From the NCBI GenBank assembly GCA_023436885.1, contig JAEZHI010000038.1, forward strand, positions 248,001-312,000: 64,000 bases of DNA, in the 5' to 3' direction. Position 1 is the stretch's first letter. Each line of letters opens with the position of its first letter. The notes beneath the pieces are model-generated. The model was not told the DNA's origin. It searched no databases and saw only the letters and a list, made by a program, of their open reading frames with translations. This DNA comes from Pseudomonadota bacterium. GTDB lineage: Bacteria; Pseudomonadota; Alphaproteobacteria; Rhizobiales; Pleomorphomonadaceae. The position numbers and the translations under genes are program-made. Below, piece after piece: positions 1 to 7,683 of the stretch.

Positions 1-252
1 GTTGCGGCGATCGTCTACACCGATATCGATCGTGACGGCGTGCTGAAGGGACTGAACCTGCCCGCGACACTGTCCCTTGCCCGCGCTGTGTCGATTCCTG
101 TGATTGCCTCTGGCGGTCTGGCCTCGATGGACGACATCGAAGCTCTTTGCCAGCCGGAGTCCCTGGTACTCGACGGGGCCATTACCGGTCGAGCTCTCTA
201 TGATGGTCGTCTCGACCCCCACGCTGCGTTGGCCAGGCTCGCGGAAATTTGA
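1..252 (+). CDS. hisA: HisA, histidine biosynthesis isomerase (3' end only)
   Basis: C-terminal 83 residues of phosphoribosylformimino-5-aminoimidazole carboxamide ribotide isomerase, the fourth-step cytoplasmic TIM-barrel enzyme of histidine synthesis. The frame is open from base 1. It shows the late barrel features of HisA: YTDIDRDG (the second-half catalytic Asp strand), IPVIASGGL (phosphate-binding Gly loop) and GAITGRALYDGRLD near the end. HisF has different sequences at these points, so HisA is preferred. The gene ends in TGA at 250-252. hisF does not follow immediately, unlike in many his operons. The start and first two thirds lie outside the window. Confidence 0.9.
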   Translation, partial: VAAIVYTDIDRDGVLKGLNLPATLSLARAVSIPVIASGGLASMDDIEALCQPESLVLDGAITGRALYDGRLDPHAALARLAEI

Positions 253-373
253 CGGGGTTCGCCCCTGGTTTCCGCCAAAAACGCAATTATTTCAAAATTG
301 AGCTATTTTCGTAAGCGGGCTCTAAGCGCGCTCTGCCATAGTCCGGCTATCGGGATTTGTGCGGAGTAAAGTC

Positions 374-676
374 ATGCTGGTTATCGTCGCGATGTCGGGT
401 TTGGTTGGGTTCGTCGCTGGTGTGCGTGTGCGACTTGTCCCGCTTATTGTCCTGGCGGCGATTGTAGCTTGCGGAGCCGGCTTTGCTGCTGCCGCCATGG
501 CTATGCCCGTCTGGCAGATTGCCCTGTCCATCGTTCTGGCCGTCACGGTTTTCGAGCTGGCTGCCTTCGCTGCGCTGACTGTTCGTGTCGGCCTTTCTCG
601 TTCGGTGACCGAAGCCGAGAAGGCTCCCGCCAAGTCTGCCCCTCAGCCCCAGGGTGGCGCGACTGCCCTGCGTTGA
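374..676 (+). CDS. Small hydrophobic membrane protein, unknown function
   Basis: About 100 residues. I chose ATG 374 because GGAG lies 8 bases upstream; a GTG at 359 in the same frame is the alternative. Three hydrophobic stretches are visible (about residues 1-16, 20-44 and 48-72), followed by a hydrophilic Ala/Pro/Lys/Gln-rich tail, so an inner-membrane protein with a short cytoplasmic or periplasmic tail is likely. I recognise no family. It stands 121 bases after hisA on the same strand and could be co-transcribed with it. A competing reading frame on the other strand is less convincing because it lacks a ribosome-binding site and has unusual composition. Confidence 0.55.
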   Translation: MLVIVAMSGLVGFVAGVRVRLVPLIVLAAIVACGAGFAAAAMAMPVWQIALSIVLAVTVFELAAFAALTVRVGLSRSVTEAEKAPAKSAPQPQGGATALR

Positions 677-972
677 GAAGCTTCCAGCTCCCTCTGAACC
701 GCTCGATTTTGCCATTGCCAGCCCCAGCCGCTTGTCTTGCAATCCTGCCATGCAGCTTTGCCGGCAGTTTTTAGGCGGTTTTTCCTGGGAATGACTGGAA
801 TTTGCAACTGGTTTGCTTCATCTAGAAAAGAAGCGAGTGCTATCCAAAGGCACTCACTAGGGTGGCAGCCACACCGGTTGAAACAATCGATTGGCTGACC
901 TGAGCCCTAGGGCCCCACTGATGCGGTTCCGCATCGTCGCGGCCGGATATGCTCTGGCAGAGGAAGCCGACA
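677..972 (+). other. Intergenic region upstream of fpr
   Basis: No convincing gene. It should carry the fpr promoter. A short perfect hairpin (GATGCGG-TT-CCGCATC) lies at 920-935, about 40 bases before the chosen fpr start, but it is not followed by a T-run. The stretch is slightly less GC-rich than its surroundings. Confidence 0.4.
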
Positions 973-1803
973 TTGAACGCCTATAGCTCGACCGTCGAGA
1001 CCGGTGCCGCTGGCGCCCAGACTTTCCCGATCCCGGACAACGTCTTTGCCGAGACGGTAACCGAGGTTCAACATTACACGGATCGTCTGTTCCGTTTTCG
1101 GACGACCCGCCCGGCCAGCTTCCGCTTCCGTTCGGGCGAGTTCGTGATGATCGGTCTGCCCAATGCCGAGCGTCCCGTGTTCCGAGCCTATTCGGTGGCC
1201 AGCCCCGCCTGGGATGACGAACTCGAGTTCTTCTCCATCAAGGTGCCCGGTGGCCCGTTGACCGAATACCTTCAGAAGGTGAAGGTCGGTGACACGATCC
1301 TTATGCGCAAGAAGCCGACGGGCACCCTGGTTATCGACGCCCTCTTACCCGGCAAGCGTCTTTATCTCCTGTCGACCGGCACGGGCGTTGCGCCCTTCGC
1401 CAGTTTGATTCGCGACCCCGAAGTCTACGAGAAATTTGAGGAAGTCATCCTCATTCAGACCTGTCGCGAAGTGGCTGAGCTTGCTTACGCCCGCGAGCTT
1501 TACGAGGATGTCGTCAATCACGAATTCCTCGGTGAACTCGCCGCCGGCAAGCTTCGTCTCTACGATGCAGCGACGCGCGAACCGCATCCTCGCCAGGGCC
1601 GCATCACCGATCTGATCGACTCCGGCAAGCTGTTTGCCGATCTCGGCGTACCGGCCTTCGATCCGGCGACCGATCGCGCGATGATCTGCGGCTCAATGGC
1701 AATGATCAAGGACACCAAGGATCGGCTCGAACACTTCGGGCTCGTCGAAGGGGCCAATAACGCGCCGAATACCTTCGTTGTCGAGCGCGCATTCGTCGGC
1801 TGA
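973..1803 (+). CDS. fpr: Ferredoxin--NADP+ reductase
   Basis: About 276-residue FAD-dependent cytoplasmic reductase that exchanges electrons between NADPH and ferredoxin or flavodoxin. Visible features are the FAD-binding RAYSVASP motif (RxYS type) near residue 74, the NADP-binding segment STGTGVAPFASLIRD near residue 135, MICGSMAMIKD, and the C-terminal ERAFVG tail typical of the bacterial Fpr class. I chose TTG 973 because AGAGGA sits about 8 bases upstream; ATG 949 in frame is the alternative but has no clear ribosome-binding site. The gene is convergent with nifJ. Fpr plus pyruvate:ferredoxin oxidoreductase would connect pyruvate, reduced ferredoxin and NADPH pools (inference). Confidence 0.92.
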   Translation: MNAYSSTVETGAAGAQTFPIPDNVFAETVTEVQHYTDRLFRFRTTRPASFRFRSGEFVMIGLPNAERPVFRAYSVASPAWDDELEFFSIKVPGGPLTEYLQKVKVGDTILMRKKPTGTLVIDALLPGKRLYLLSTGTGVAPFASLIRDPEVYEKFEEVILIQTCREVAELAYARELYEDVVNHEFLGELAAGKLRLYDAATREPHPRQGRITDLIDSGKLFADLGVPAFDPATDRAMICGSMAMIKDTKDRLEHFGLVEGANNAPNTFVVERAFVG

Positions 1804-1830
1804 GGCTTCCGGACGTCAGACATGATTGGC

Positions 1831-1857
1831 AAGGCGCTCCTGACGGGGGCGCCTTTT
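1831..1857 (+). terminator. Intrinsic terminator of fpr
   Basis: Stem AAGGCGC (1831-1837) pairs with GCGCCTT (1849-1855), ending in TTTTC. It lies 28 bases after the fpr stop on the same strand. Confidence 0.7.
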
Positions 1858-1948
1858 CTGTTTGGTGGCCGTGAGGAAAGATAGGTCGAACCGGCCAGTC
1901 CTTCCTCGCCACTGAGATGCCGGCGTTGCGACGCCCGGAAATGAAAAA

Positions 1949-1972
1949 GGGCCGCCAGTTGCCCGGCGGCCC
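1949..1972 (-). terminator. Intrinsic terminator of nifJ
   Basis: Perfect 8-bp stem GGGCCGCC (1949-1956) / GGCGGCCC (1965-1972). On the minus strand it is followed by a run of five T. It stands 24 bases after the nifJ stop codon. Confidence 0.75.
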
Positions 1973-1995
1973 GATTAGTCTCAACCAGTTACCGA

Positions 1996-4900
1996 TTACT
2001 CGGCAGCGGTGGTCGCAGCGCCCTTCAACGTATCGATCTCAGCAAGAGCCTCGTCGTAACGGGCCTGCAGCGCATCGAGTTCAGCCTGATGGGCTTCGTC
2101 GAGCTTGGCAGCGTCGATACCGGCGAGGTTCTGCAGCGTACGCCAGAAGCGGCGGCGCTCCTCGACCAGGCGAACAATCTGGGCCGGCACCGGGAAGCGG
2201 ATCAGCTTGCCCTTCTTGACTTCCCAGATGAACGGGATCTTGCCGACCCGCTCTTCGTCGCTGAGGTCGATGAACTCATCGATCGACACGGCGTTGTTGA
2301 CGTCATCGGCAAGCGGCTTGCCGGTGAACTGCTTCTTGAAGCGGCCTTCCTGGTGGGCGAAGTGAGCCGGGGTAAGCGGCACTTCCTTCGTCTGCTCGTT
2401 GCCGTCGGCGTCCTTGTAGGTCAGGACGAGGGTCGTCCAGTCCTGCTCGACGTCCGGGTTGCCATCCAGCGAGAAGCGCTCCTTCAGAACCGAGCCGCCG
2501 TCCGGATTGTGGACGTAGACCGGGCTGGTGCGGCTCTCGACGGCGAGGCGGGCATGCTCGCTCGACACGTCGTCACCGATGCCCTGCTCGCCCTGGCAGG
2601 GCGTGTAGACGTCGATGATGGCCGGCGACGTCGTCCGCGACAGGGCGGAGAGGACGTTCTTCAGGAAGTGGCCCTGGATCGACGTGGCGGTCTGCACCAC
2701 CATGACGGCCGGGTGGAAGGCAGCGATCAGGCCGAGTTCCTTGCGGTTGTCCGTCTTGCCGGCATGCGCCGCGCCGTAGCGGGCGAGGTCAGAGTCCTGG
2801 CCAACCAGCGAGGAGGTCGAGGCCTGGCCACCGGTGTTGGAGTACACGCCGGTGTTGACCACGATCACCTTGATCGGCGTCTTGGTGGAGAGCAACCGCG
2901 ACAGCGCGCCGAAGCCGATGTCGTAGGTAGCACCGTCACCACCGATCGAGAACACGGTCGGCAGGCGGCCGAGTTCGGTCTCGCTGAACTGCTCCCAACC
3001 GAAGGTGCGGAACATCTTGTCATGGACAGCCGCATCATACTTGTCGTCGAGCTCCAGCTCGGCGATGCGCATGGCACGGAAGTTCACGAGCACGTCGGCC
3101 GCGATACCTTCGTAGATACCCTTGGCGAGTGCGGGAGCATCCTGGAACAGGCTGTTCACCCACGGATCGCGGTAGGGGTTGTACGGGAAGGTCGAGGAGT
3201 ACACGCTCGAGCAGCCGGTCGAGTTGGCGATCACCGCTGCCGCCGGGCCTTCACCCGTCGGGCCACTCTCCAGAAGGAAGAGGTGGTGGTTGATCGTCTC
3301 GAGCGACGACTTGATGCGAGCGACACGGGCCTCGTCGGACACCGTGGCGAGCTTGGCTTCCAGCTTGCCGATCAGCGCTTCCACGTCGGCGATATGCTCC
3401 TTGCGGGCACGGCCCTGGAGAGCATTGTTCGCCGCCATGATCAGGCGCAGCGCGGTAACCTCGCCACAGCCGCGGCAACCGCCGTGACCGCCGGTCATGG
3501 CATAGTAGTTGTCACGGTCGAGGATGAGACGCTTGGCGTTGGCGCCGGTCAGCTGCTCGGTGAAGCGAGACGGCGTGTTGGCCGTCTTGGTCAGGAACTC
3601 GAAGCGAGCCTGCAGCGTGTCCAGGAGCGCGTCGTCCTGCTCGGTCTGAACCAGGGCGTCGGAACCGCAGACGGTGGTGCACTCGAGGCAGCCCGAGCAC
3701 TTCCACGGGTCGAGGCCGACTGAGTAGAGGGCGCCCGAACCGGGGGTCTTCTTCTCGGCCTGGTCGAAGAACAGGCGGGTACGTGCCACCGGGAAGTTGG
3801 CGAGCACCTCGGTCATCTTGCCGAAGTCGAGGGCCAGCGAGGCATCGCCGGCAGCAACGCCCGGGGCCACCTGAGCGAAGATCTCATGGAAGGCGCGAGC
3901 CTTCGGCTGAGCCTTGTAGACTTCACGGATGGCAGTGGCGATCGCCGGGACCTTGGCAACGATCTCGCTGCGGCGGGCTTCCGAGACGTCGATCTGACGA
4001 GCGGCAGTGGCAACGAGATCGTCGATCTCGTGCACCGTCGACGGCATGGCGGCGTCGGGGCAGACCAGCGTACATTCGAGACAGGCCGTGCACTTCTCGG
4101 CGTCGAACACTGGAACCTGGCGACGGAACAGACCCTTGTCCTTCATGGCGGCAGAACCGGCCGGCATGAACATGCCGGTACCCGGCAGAACCGGCGACTC
4201 GCCGATGGTGCCATCCTTGAACGGACCGGCGAGGACGTCCTCGTAATACTCGGCGTCGAAGATACCGGCCGGCGAGTTGGCGTCGAGGCTGCACATCGAG
4301 GCAGAGATGGCCACCGAGCGAGACTGGGTCGCCGGAGCATCAGCCTCGGCCTTGATGAAGGCCGGGTCGTTGTAGGCGACTTCGTGGGTTGCCTCGGCAC
4401 CTTCGGCGATGACCGCCATGTTGCCGGCGACAACGGCGTCACCCTTGGCGCCGAACTTCTTGGAGATCTGCTGACGCACCTTCTCCAGGATGGCGGCGCG
4501 GTCGGCACCGGCGGTGATCCGCTTCTCGTGGCCGCAGAGCGCGCCGATGAAGGCAATGCCCATCATGCGGGTCGCGAGTTCCGGCGACGGCGCGTTCTTG
4601 CTGGCGACGGCGAAGGCGTCGACAACCAGGAACTTGATCTCCTTGTCGCGGATCGTCTTGCGGGCCGAAGCCGGCATGTCGAGCCACGCCTCAAGCGGGG
4701 ACTTCGAGGTCTGCAGGATGAACGTGCCACCCTTGGCCAAGCCGCGCAGCGGGTTGGAGTGCGCAAAGACCTTGTGGTCCGGCGAGATGACGATCTCGAC
4801 GTCCTCGATCTCGGCGTTGGTGATCTTCACCGGTTCCGGCGACAGGGTGATGTAGTAGTTGGTGGGCGCGCCGGACTTCTCCGAGCCGTACTTGGGCGCG

Positions 4901-6624
4901 GCCTTGGAGTAGAGGCCGAGGGCGCCGGCCAGGATGTCGGTCAGGAGCTTGCCCGTGGCGATGGTGCCGTAGCCGCCCACCGAGTGGAAGCGGACGCGGA
5001 AGGCATCGTCTGGCAGCAGGCGCGGATTCTCGCCCGTTTCGAGGGCCATGAACTCGGTTTGCGGATAGGCCGCCTTGAGCTTGGCCTGGACTTCGCTCAT
5101 GCGGGCATTCGGGTTCTTGGAGAAGAACTGCGAGCCCAGATAGACGAACGGGTTGTTGCGGGCCGCTTCCATGTTGTCGAAGGCGGCAACGATGTGACGC
5201 GACTGCAGGTCATGACCACCGAGGCCGAAGATGGCCGTGGTGACCTTGGGCAGCTTGTCGATGGCGGGGATGCCCTCGTGACGGCCGCCGTCGGCGTTCT
5301 CGCGAGCCTTGAACAGGGCCTGCGTGACGAAGCCGGTCAGGGCGGTGTCGTCCGAGCGCTCGAGCACCGTGACGGCTTTCTTGCCGGCGATGGCGGCGAT
5401 CAGCTCGGCTTCCGGGAACGGCTGCAGCAGCTTGATGGCGATCGAACCGACCTTGCGGCCCTTCGAGCGCAGGTAGTCGACAACGGCTTCGACGTCGTCG
5501 GTGACCGAGCCGAGGCCGATCATAACGTAGTCGGCATCTTCGGTCTTGTAGGTCATGACCGGCGAATAGTGGCGGCCGGTCAGCTCACCATACTCGTCCA
5601 TGGCCTGCTTGACGAACTTCGGCACGTCCACGACGAAGTGGGTGCGATGGTCGGCAGCGCCGGACTGGAAGTCGGGCTGGTTCTGCACGCCGCCGGTCAG
5701 GCCGGGGTTGTGGATGTCGACGAGCGCCGGGACGAGCTGGCGGGTGCCCTTCTCCCAGGCATTCAGCCACTGGCGCTTGAACTGCGCCTTGAGCTCGGCC
5801 GGGACCCATTTGGCAGCGGTCTCGACCAGCTTGCCGTCGTTGTCGGCCTCAATGGCGTCTTCGTTGCCGTCAATATAGGCCTTGAGAGCGGTGGCATCGG
5901 CAGCGGCGAAGGTGTCCTTCTTGCGAACCAGCCACTGGCGCAGCTGATAGGCGCGGCCCTTGGCGCCGAACAGGATTTCCTGGGCGACGGTCGGGCACTT
6001 GATGCGGCCGGTTGGGTCGCCGAGGAATTCCTTGAGCAGAGCCGGCTCGGGAATCTTGGCTTCCGACAGCATGTGCGAAGTGGCAAAGCCGTCCATCGAG
6101 TTGGCGACCGGCACCAGCGACAGCGCGGACACCTTGTAGGAGATGGCGGCGAGGTCAGCGGCTTCCTGCGGGTTCGCGCCGAACAGGATGGTGTAGCCGG
6201 TGGGCAGCAGCGAGTAGACGTCGTCATGGCCGGCCATGACGTTCAGCGAGTGCTTGGACACCACGCGGGCGGCCACCTGCAGCACGAAGCCGCCGGCCTT
6301 CTTGCCGACGGTCACGTAATGCGACTCGAGGCCGTAGAGAATGCCCTGCGAGGACGAGGCGTTGGAGATGAACTTGCCACCGGTCAGCGCCGCGCCGAGG
6401 GCGCCCGACTGGGCCGAGTGCTCACCTTCCGGCTCGTAGAAGAAGGGGTGACGGCCCCAGACGTTGCAGCCGCCGCCAGCGCGGAAGCTCTCATAGATTT
6501 CCGAAATTTCAGTCGAGGGCGTGATCGGATAGCCGATAACGCCACCGCATACGTGGCCCATGACATGGGCAACGGCGCCGTTGCCGTTGATGACCGTGGG
6601 AAGACCTGGATATTTCGCGCTCAT
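1996..6624 (-). CDS. nifJ: Pyruvate:ferredoxin (flavodoxin) oxidoreductase, long form
   Basis: Single-chain 2-oxoacid oxidoreductase of about 1542 residues, converting pyruvate and CoA to acetyl-CoA, CO2 and reduced ferredoxin or flavodoxin in the cytoplasm. Visible in order are the N-terminal PFOR domain (GYPITPSTEISEIYE), the CoA/PFOR-II region, the gamma domain (HSVGGYGTIATGK near residue 570), two [4Fe-4S] motifs (CTACLECTLVCP near 840 and CSGCLECTTVCG near 973), the proximal cluster motif GGCRGCGE near 1047, and the thiamine-pyrophosphate site GDGATYDIGFG...NTGVYSNTGGQ near 1226. Usual chains have about 1170-1200 residues. The extra length includes about 110 residues between the two ferredoxin motifs and a coiled C-terminal tail. 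ATG 6624 or ATG 6633 are the likely starts; the longer frame to 6699 has no support. A candidate FNR/FixK site lies about 115 bases upstream. Confidence 0.93.
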   Translation of the reverse strand: MSAKYPGLPTVINGNGAVAHVMGHVCGGVIGYPITPSTEISEIYESFRAGGGCNVWGRHPFFYEPEGEHSAQSGALGAALTGGKFISNASSSQGILYGLESHYVTVGKKAGGFVLQVAARVVSKHSLNVMAGHDDVYSLLPTGYTILFGANPQEAADLAAISYKVSALSLVPVANSMDGFATSHMLSEAKIPEPALLKEFLGDPTGRIKCPTVAQEILFGAKGRAYQLRQWLVRKKDTFAAADATALKAYIDGNEDAIEADNDGKLVETAAKWVPAELKAQFKRQWLNAWEKGTRQLVPALVDIHNPGLTGGVQNQPDFQSGAADHRTHFVVDVPKFVKQAMDEYGELTGRHYSPVMTYKTEDADYVMIGLGSVTDDVEAVVDYLRSKGRKVGSIAIKLLQPFPEAELIAAIAGKKAVTVLERSDDTALTGFVTQALFKARENADGGRHEGIPAIDKLPKVTTAIFGLGGHDLQSRHIVAAFDNMEAARNNPFVYLGSQFFSKNPNARMSEVQAKLKAAYPQTEFMALETGENPRLLPDDAFRVRFHSVGGYGTIATGKLLTDILAGALGLYSKAAPKYGSEKSGAPTNYYITLSPEPVKITNAEIEDVEIVISPDHKVFAHSNPLRGLAKGGTFILQTSKSPLEAWLDMPASARKTIRDKEIKFLVVDAFAVASKNAPSPELATRMMGIAFIGALCGHEKRITAGADRAAILEKVRQQISKKFGAKGDAVVAGNMAVIAEGAEATHEVAYNDPAFIKAEADAPATQSRSVAISASMCSLDANSPAGIFDAEYYEDVLAGPFKDGTIGESPVLPGTGMFMPAGSAAMKDKGLFRRQVPVFDAEKCTACLECTLVCPDAAMPSTVHEIDDLVATAARQIDVSEARRSEIVAKVPAIATAIREVYKAQPKARAFHEIFAQVAPGVAAGDASLALDFGKMTEVLANFPVARTRLFFDQAEKKTPGSGALYSVGLDPWKCSGCLECTTVCGSDALVQTEQDDALLDTLQARFEFLTKTANTPSRFTEQLTGANAKRLILDRDNYYAMTGGHGGCRGCGEVTALRLIMAANNALQGRARKEHIADVEALIGKLEAKLATVSDEARVARIKSSLETINHHLFLLESGPTGEGPAAAVIANSTGCSSVYSSTFPYNPYRDPWVNSLFQDAPALAKGIYEGIAADVLVNFRAMRIAELELDDKYDAAVHDKMFRTFGWEQFSETELGRLPTVFSIGGDGATYDIGFGALSRLLSTKTPIKVIVVNTGVYSNTGGQASTSSLVGQDSDLARYGAAHAGKTDNRKELGLIAAFHPAVMVVQTATSIQGHFLKNVLSALSRTTSPAIIDVYTPCQGEQGIGDDVSSEHARLAVESRTSPVYVHNPDGGSVLKERFSLDGNPDVEQDWTTLVLTYKDADGNEQTKEVPLTPAHFAHQEGRFKKQFTGKPLADDVNNAVSIDEFIDLSDEERVGKIPFIWEVKKGKLIRFPVPAQIVRLVEERRRFWRTLQNLAGIDAAKLDEAHQAELDALQARYDEALAEIDTLKGAATTAAE

Positions 6625-6728
6625 TTGCTGCATCCGTCCTGCTGCATCTGGTGTCCCTGTCCGCCCCGACCGATCAGTCACTGGTCGAAGTTCGGGCAAC
6701 GATACGCTGATGTTCAGCTGCCGATGGA

Positions 6729-6754
6729 GTTTTGACCTTGATTTCGGTCAAAAC
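6729..6754 (-). promoter_or_regulatory. FNR/FixK-like palindrome upstream of nifJ
   Basis: Two nested symmetries: a perfect 9-bp inverted repeat GTTTTGACC (6729-6737) / GGTCAAAAC (6746-6754), and inside it TTGAT-TTCG-GTCAA (6738-6751), which fits the anaerobox consensus TTGAY-N4-RTCAA of FNR/FixK/Anr regulators. It sits about 105-120 bases before the nifJ start. Oxygen-responsive control of a pyruvate:ferredoxin oxidoreductase is biologically reasonable, but the assignment is inferred from pattern only. Confidence 0.55.
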
Positions 6755-7449
6755 TATACGAAACTTACTTGGGCTTCGGTGTTGTTACCGATAGACCCTT
6801 CTGCCGTTATAAAGGTGGAGCAGAGCTTTGTCGTAAGTACTCAACCGGGGACTACGTGGAACTGCGAAGGTTTTACTGCTATGCGTTTTTTGCAGGGCAC
6901 CGGCTCGGTTGTCTATGTGCTTCCCTAACCTGCCATCTTCGACAACCCGCTGCTTTTAAAGTAGGAATTTCAGAAGACGTGATGTCGTGAGCGGCGTTTT
7001 TGGGTCTGTCCGGCCTCGGCACTGGCGCCGCGTGCTGGCGTCGGGTCAACAGTATTCGTCGAGAGATTAATCGGTTTATCTATGCGGTATTGTTCGCTTT
7101 GAACAAGCTCTCGAACAAGCGCCTAAAAAGTTCACCATATTATGAATGTTTACGTCCATCGCATCGAGGTCTCGATGGTCCATGATGACACCATATGTCT
7201 ATCTTGAAGGATAAATGATAGATTTATTCGCTGAGACTCCCCCTCAATCTACTGGCGTGCAATCGCGCGATTAACTCAAAAAATCCCAGGGCGTCACTCC
7301 TTTGAATTAGTAGCATTCATTAAGCCTAAGGTCGAATACGAATTGAGAAGCATCTGCAAGCAGACATATACAGTTGAGACTGATTTGCAGTGTCGAAGCC
7401 GATGGCCCGACCGCTTGGCCGGACATCTTGTTTGCTGGAGTGCGCTAGG
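6755..7449. other. AT-richer intergenic region between nifJ and feoA
   Basis: About 700 bases without a convincing gene; the short open frames here lack ribosome-binding sites and family resemblance. Base composition is clearly less GC-rich than in the flanking genes. Small symmetrical elements are visible: TGTTC-N5-GAACA (7091-7105) overlapping an 8-bp direct repeat GAACAAGC (7101-7108 and 7113-7120), CATCGAG-GT-CTCGATG (7162-7177), AATCGCGCGATT (7261-7272) and TGAAT-N7-ATTCA (7303-7319). The last two lie 130-190 bases before feoA and are possible regulator sites. I could not match them to a known Fur, RirA or Irr consensus. Confidence 0.45.
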
Positions 7450-7683
7450 ATGGGGCTTTCGATCGAGACGATGAAACCGGGCGATAGCGCCCGCGTCACC
7501 GGCTTGATGGCCGGCGATCGTGGCTACCGGCAGCGCCTGCTTGCCATGGGATTGACGCCGGGGGCCGTATTGCAGGTCCGTCGCAAGGCTCCGCTTGGCG
7601 ACCCGATCGAAATCTCGGTTCGCAACTTTACTCTGACCTTGCGGAAGTCCGAAGCGGCCATTCTTGAGCTGGAGGCCTTGTGA
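7450..7683 (+). CDS. feoA: FeoA, ferrous iron transport accessory protein
   Basis: 77-residue cytoplasmic SH3-like protein that supports the FeoB Fe(II) transporter. Typical FeoA features are MKPGDSARVTGLMAGDRGYRQRLLAMGLTPGA (the conserved RLxxMGLxPG core), PLGDPIEISVRN and a C-terminal LRKSEA strand. I chose ATG 7450 because GGAG lies 10 bases upstream and the resulting length matches the family; the longer frame from 7390 adds 20 residues that FeoA proteins do not have. The stop codon overlaps the feoB start (TGATG), so translation is probably coupled. Confidence 0.9.
   Translation: MGLSIETMKPGDSARVTGLMAGDRGYRQRLLAMGLTPGAVLQVRRKAPLGDPIEISVRNFTLTLRKSEAAILELEAL

Noticed and set aside
253..373. 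Possible terminator after hisA (GGGG-TTCG-CCCC and AAAAT-N6-ATTTT)
   Set aside because: The stems are only 4-5 bp and are not followed by a proper T-run.
3886..6735. Plus-strand open frames of 949 and 544 codons (also 2089-3723) opposite nifJ
   Set aside because: They lie wholly antisense to a clearly recognisable conserved gene, have no ribosome-binding sites or family motifs, and are the usual antisense effect of GC-rich codon use.
6769..7185. Short frames of 61-73 codons in the AT-richer gap before feoA
   Set aside because: No ribosome-binding sites, atypical composition and no resemblance to known proteins.
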